Shown here one piece after another: positions 61,619 to 64,000 of a stretch of 64,000 nucleotides of DNA. The first letter of the stretch is position 1; every line of letters starts with the position of its first letter. This DNA comes from Mycobacterium sp. Root265 (GTDB lineage Bacteria; Actinomycetota; Actinomycetes; Mycobacteriales; Mycobacteriaceae): NCBI RefSeq assembly GCF_001428895.1, contig NZ_LMJA01000028.1, positions 129,972-193,971 of the forward strand, in the 5' to 3' direction. The notes beneath the pieces are model-generated. The model had not been told where the DNA came from and did not search any database. It saw only the letters and a list, made by a program, of their open reading frames with translations. The translations under genes and the position numbers were made by a program.

Positions 61619-61658
61619 CCGTGTATGTCTGTTTGCAGAATGGGTGTAAGCTCCTGCT
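61600..61658. other. Left prophage attachment junction (attL) region
   Basis: The bacterial SDR coding sequence ends near 61618 and the integrase gene begins at 61659, so the hybrid attL site must lie here. Serine integrases share only a 2-base core, so the exact crossover cannot be read without the empty site. Confidence 0.65.
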
Positions 61659-63152
61659 ATGCCCCGCCTTTCAGCACAAAAGCCCACGTCACAGCTTCGC
61701 GTACTCGGAAGGCTCAGGCTCTCAGTCTCTTCGGATGAGTCGACTTCGATCGACCGTCAGATGGAGATCATCACCAACTGGGCTGACGCGAACGACCACA
61801 AGGTCGTCGGTTGGGCCGAGGACGTGGACGTGTCTGGATCCATCGATCCGTTCGACACACCCCGCTTCGGAGACTGGCTGAACAACCGGGCGCCTGAGTT
61901 CGATGTCATCGCCACCTGGAAGCTCGATCGTCTGAGCCGCAACTCGATCAAGCTCAACAAGCTCTTCGGCTGGTGCATCGATCACGACAAGACTGTCGTC
62001 TCCTGCTCGGAGGCGATCGACCTCGGGACGCCGGTCGGCCGGCTCATCGCCAACGTCATCGCGTTCCTCGCCGAGGGTGAGCTGGAGGCTATGCGTGAGC
62101 GCCAGCTCTCGTCGCGACGGAAGCTCCGGGAGACAGCTCGCTGGCCAGGCGGCAAGCCACCGTACGGCTACAAGGTGGTCGAGGCAGCCGAGGGATACGG
62201 GAAGGTGCTCGCTATCGATCCGCTGGCTCACAAGGTGGTGCGGAGGATCGTGGACTCGGTGCTCGACGGTGAGTCGGTGGCGAAGGTCTGCAACGAGCTG
62301 AACGCCGACGGAGTCGTCTCTCCCGCTGACTACTACCGCGTCTGCGCGGGGCAAGAGGACACAGGGTCGCCGTGGCGCACCTGGCCGATGAAGCACATGC
62401 TCACCTCACCGACTCTGGTCGGGCACGTCCACCTCGGTGGCGTGACGGTGCGAGATGACAAGGGAGCCCCGGTGCTGATGTGCTCGGAGCCTCTGGTGAC
62501 CGACGAAGAGCGTGAGCTGATCATCGCCGAGCTGGCTCGGGCAGAAGGCGGTCCCCGCGAGCGCGGTGACGCTGGCGCCCTCGTCGGAGTCGCAGCGTGC
62601 TGGTTCTGTGAGACCCCGCTGACCACGACTCGTCAGACCAAGAAGCTGGCCACCGGCACGAAGGAATACGGCTACTACCGTTGCCCGAACAACTGCACTC
62701 CGCTGCTACCGCTGGAGTCGGCCGAGGAGTTCGCCGAGAAGACGTTGCTGGACGCCCTAGGCGATGAGGCTGTGTCCGAGCGAGTGTGGGTGCCCGGAGA
62801 CTCTTCAGAGAGCGAGCTGAGAGCCGCTGTGGCGGCGTTTGACGAACTGTCCCTGACTGCGGGGAGGATGACCTCGAAGACGGCGGCTGAGCGCTTGCAG
62901 CGCCAGCTAGCAGCTCTCGACGCGAAGATCGCAGAGCTGGAGACCTCACCTGTGCGGGAGGGTGGATACGCAGATCGACCTACCGGACAGACATACCGGG
63001 AAGCCTGGGAGGCTGCAGGCGACGCAGGGGCCAGGCGTGAGATGTTGCAGCGCATCGGGTTTGGACTTCGGATGGGAATCATCGACGGTAATCTCCACGC
63101 CCATCCCACGAAGCTGGGAGATCGCCTCAACGCAAAAATCCCCCCAAGCTGA
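61659..63152 (+). CDS. int: Large serine integrase
   Basis: A 497-aa large serine recombinase. The catalytic domain has Ser22 in RLRLSVSSDESTSIDRQ (the nucleophile), GSIDPFDTPRFGDWL and KLDRLSRNS; after it comes the recombinase domain with GKPPYGYKVV, then a zinc-ribbon region (CWFCETPLTTT and YRCPNNC), and a coiled-coil region of helical Glu/Ala repeats. Wording and length are close to mycobacteriophage integrases such as Bxb1. It would integrate the phage at the SDR gene. The 5' end is 40 bases from the junction and lacks a clear ribosome site, so a leaderless message is possible. Confidence 0.93.
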   Translation: MPRLSAQKPTSQLRVLGRLRLSVSSDESTSIDRQMEIITNWADANDHKVVGWAEDVDVSGSIDPFDTPRFGDWLNNRAPEFDVIATWKLDRLSRNSIKLNKLFGWCIDHDKTVVSCSEAIDLGTPVGRLIANVIAFLAEGELEAMRERQLSSRRKLRETARWPGGKPPYGYKVVEAAEGYGKVLAIDPLAHKVVRRIVDSVLDGESVAKVCNELNADGVVSPADYYRVCAGQEDTGSPWRTWPMKHMLTSPTLVGHVHLGGVTVRDDKGAPVLMCSEPLVTDEERELIIAELARAEGGPRERGDAGALVGVAACWFCETPLTTTRQTKKLATGTKEYGYYRCPNNCTPLLPLESAEEFAEKTLLDALGDEAVSERVWVPGDSSESELRAAVAAFDELSLTAGRMTSKTAAERLQRQLAALDAKIAELETSPVREGGYADRPTGQTYREAWEAAGDAGARREMLQRIGFGLRMGIIDGNLHAHPTKLGDRLNAKIPPS

Positions 63153-63172
63153 GTGATTCTCAGCAAGGGGGG
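63140..63172. terminator. Bidirectional hairpin between int and tail gene
   Basis: Six C, AA, GCTGAG, loop TGATT, CTCAGC, AA, six G: a 14-position stem with two A-A mismatches. On the leftward strand it is followed by GATTTTTG, a T-run that favours termination of tail-gene transcription; its left arm overlaps the int stop. Confidence 0.85.
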
Positions 63173-63177
63173 AGTTC

Positions 63178-64000
63178 TTACGGGTCGATAGGCTCTTCAG
63201 GCTCCTCGGGAAGAGGATCGTCCACGATGACGATGTCGCCTCCGCGCCAGATGTCGATAGCCGCTGAGCGGTAGACGCCGTTGTTCCAACTCGCAGCGGT
63301 GTGGCCGAATCCGATGCGGCGCCAGGCCGCGCCGACGCTCACGATGTTCGTGCTGTCGACCCACACTGCGTCAGTGAGGGGTTCACCGTTCCGGTAGACC
63401 GTGTAGGTGTTACCTACGGCCTCAAGCCGGTACTGGTCGGTCGGCAGAGCATCGAAGATCTCGGTGGAGATGGTCTGCTCAGTGGAGACCCCCGCCGTCA
63501 TCGAGCTGATCGTGACGAACGCGCTCTGGTTGTTGTTGCCGATCTGAGCGACACGAGCCGCACATCCGTTCAGGCCGTCCTGGCTCATGCGGACGAACAG
63601 GTTGATCGCCTGACCGAACTGCTGGTTAGACCAGGCGCCTCCGATAATTGCCTCGGAGTACATGTCGTTCGTTGCCATCGCCTGGATCGCGAACGCGTGC
63701 TTCCAGTAGTCGTGGGCGAACAACTGAGCGTTGCCGTCACAGACGAGATCGCCTCCGGTGATACGGAAGTTGGCGTTGCCTCGGTATGAGTACGCCGGGG
63801 ACACCCAGTTGGCCGTGTCGCTGTACGCGTCGAACGACGACAGGACAGAGATCGGTGTGATCGTCTCGGGGACAACCTGTCCGATCGAACCCCACATGCG
63901 GAACGAAGCATCGTGGGTCAGCGCCGACTGCAGGATCGTGCTGGGCATGGCTGTCTGCCCCGTCAGCAGCTCAGTGGCTGCCTGGGGGTAGATGACTACC
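63178..64000 (-). CDS. Phage tail-associated protein (partial at window edge)
   Basis: At least 274 codons are open to the window edge with no stop, so the true start is probably outside; an internal ATG at 63948 lacks a ribosome site. The sequence is low in Cys, rich in Asn, Ser and Thr, and predicted to be beta-rich with a concanavalin-like pattern, for example IDIWRGGDIVIV near the end. It finishes with an acidic Glu/Pro tail. By position next to the integrase and convergent to it, this is probably a minor tail or tail-tip protein of the phage. The assignment is by context; no exact family is recognised. Confidence 0.6.
   Translation of the reverse strand, partial: VVIYPQAATELLTGQTAMPSTILQSALTHDASFRMWGSIGQVVPETITPISVLSSFDAYSDTANWVSPAYSYRGNANFRITGGDLVCDGNAQLFAHDYWKHAFAIQAMATNDMYSEAIIGGAWSNQQFGQAINLFVRMSQDGLNGCAARVAQIGNNNQSAFVTISSMTAGVSTEQTISTEIFDALPTDQYRLEAVGNTYTVYRNGEPLTDAVWVDSTNIVSVGAAWRRIGFGHTAASWNNGVYRSAAIDIWRGGDIVIVDDPLPEEPEEPIDP

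Larger units (their letters stand above)
61615..64000. mobile_element. Left end of an integrated temperate phage
   Basis: From the attL junction to the window edge the genes are phage-type: a large serine integrase beside the attachment site and a convergent tail gene. GC content and codon use look lower in GC than the flanking chromosome. The order attachment site, int, convergent tail genes is the mirror of the tail-int-attP order I know for cluster A mycobacteriophages with serine integrases (Bxb1 type). The rest of the prophage and the right junction are outside the window. Confidence 0.8.

Noticed and set aside
61659-63152. Transposase or IS element as the cause of the SDR break
   Set aside because: No terminal inverted repeats or target duplication are seen, and the enzyme is a large serine integrase beside phage tail sequence.
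1-64000. tRNA, rRNA or CRISPR array
   Set aside because: No cloverleaf, rRNA-like sequence, or regularly spaced repeats were noticed on reading; a dedicated search (tRNAscan, CRISPR finder) was not possible here.

Overview
This window is a high-GC actinobacterial chromosome, almost certainly a non-tuberculous, probably fast-growing Mycobacterium (Mycolicibacterium). The backbone order (pspM, ephG-like, DUF3046, recA-recX, miaB, miaA-dapF-hflX, fadE20-like, lexA, LysM gene, nrdR, sthA, ideR, sigB) follows the M. tuberculosis Rv2744c-Rv2705c neighbourhood as I remember it. RecA has no intein. Species cannot be fixed from the sequence alone.

Layout. 1-3186: end of a probable pspA gene, pspM, DUF5313, an EphG-like epoxide hydrolase, a glycosyltransferase and DUF3046. 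3188-17126 (minus strand): a 14 kb [NiFe]-hydrogenase locus of the group 1h (Hhy, high-affinity, atmospheric H2) type, lying between DUF3046 and recA. It holds hypA-hypB, then after a 139 bp gap the structural genes hhyS-hhyL, a NifU/Rieske-like hybrid, DUF5947, DUF6084, an unrecognised 442-aa protein, a 39-aa membrane protein, the maturation protease, hypC, hypF, a second hypC, hypD, hypE and DUF6390. Most junctions overlap by a few bases, so it looks like a tightly coupled operon carrying nearly its whole maturation pathway.

17127-33660: recA-recX with an SOS box and a PafBC-type promoter, an SDR/TetR divergent pair, a MarR/MFS divergent pair with a perfect palindromic operator, the gluABCD glutamate uptake operon, miaB with a small membrane protein, a DUF349 coiled-coil protein, and the membrane protein-dioxygenase-like-miaA-dapF-hflX run. 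33731-45543: a PE-PPE-domain serine hydrolase with an acidic tail, a thiolase/DUF35/fused acyl-CoA dehydrogenase/TetR operon, a molybdopterin oxidoreductase, a FadE20-like acyl-CoA dehydrogenase and a cell-surface LGFP-repeat protein.

45550-61090: lexA and its SOS-box region, DoxX-Ohr-OhrR, a LysM protein with both PafBC- and LexA-type sites, nrdR, PhzF-like, alpha/beta hydrolase, PAC2, sthA, a CNNM pair, DUF4192, ideR, sigB with a SigE/SigH-like promoter, and small conserved genes (DUF3099, DUF3039, YihY/BrkB, DUF7455, DUF952). 61157-64000: an SDR gene broken by a temperate phage, with the left junction near 61618, a large serine integrase, a hairpin terminator, and a convergent tail gene that runs off the window edge.

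No stretch above 300 bases lacks a gene. I saw no rRNA, tRNA, CRISPR array or insertion sequence. Gene identities come from reading motifs and remembered family members; no database search was run.
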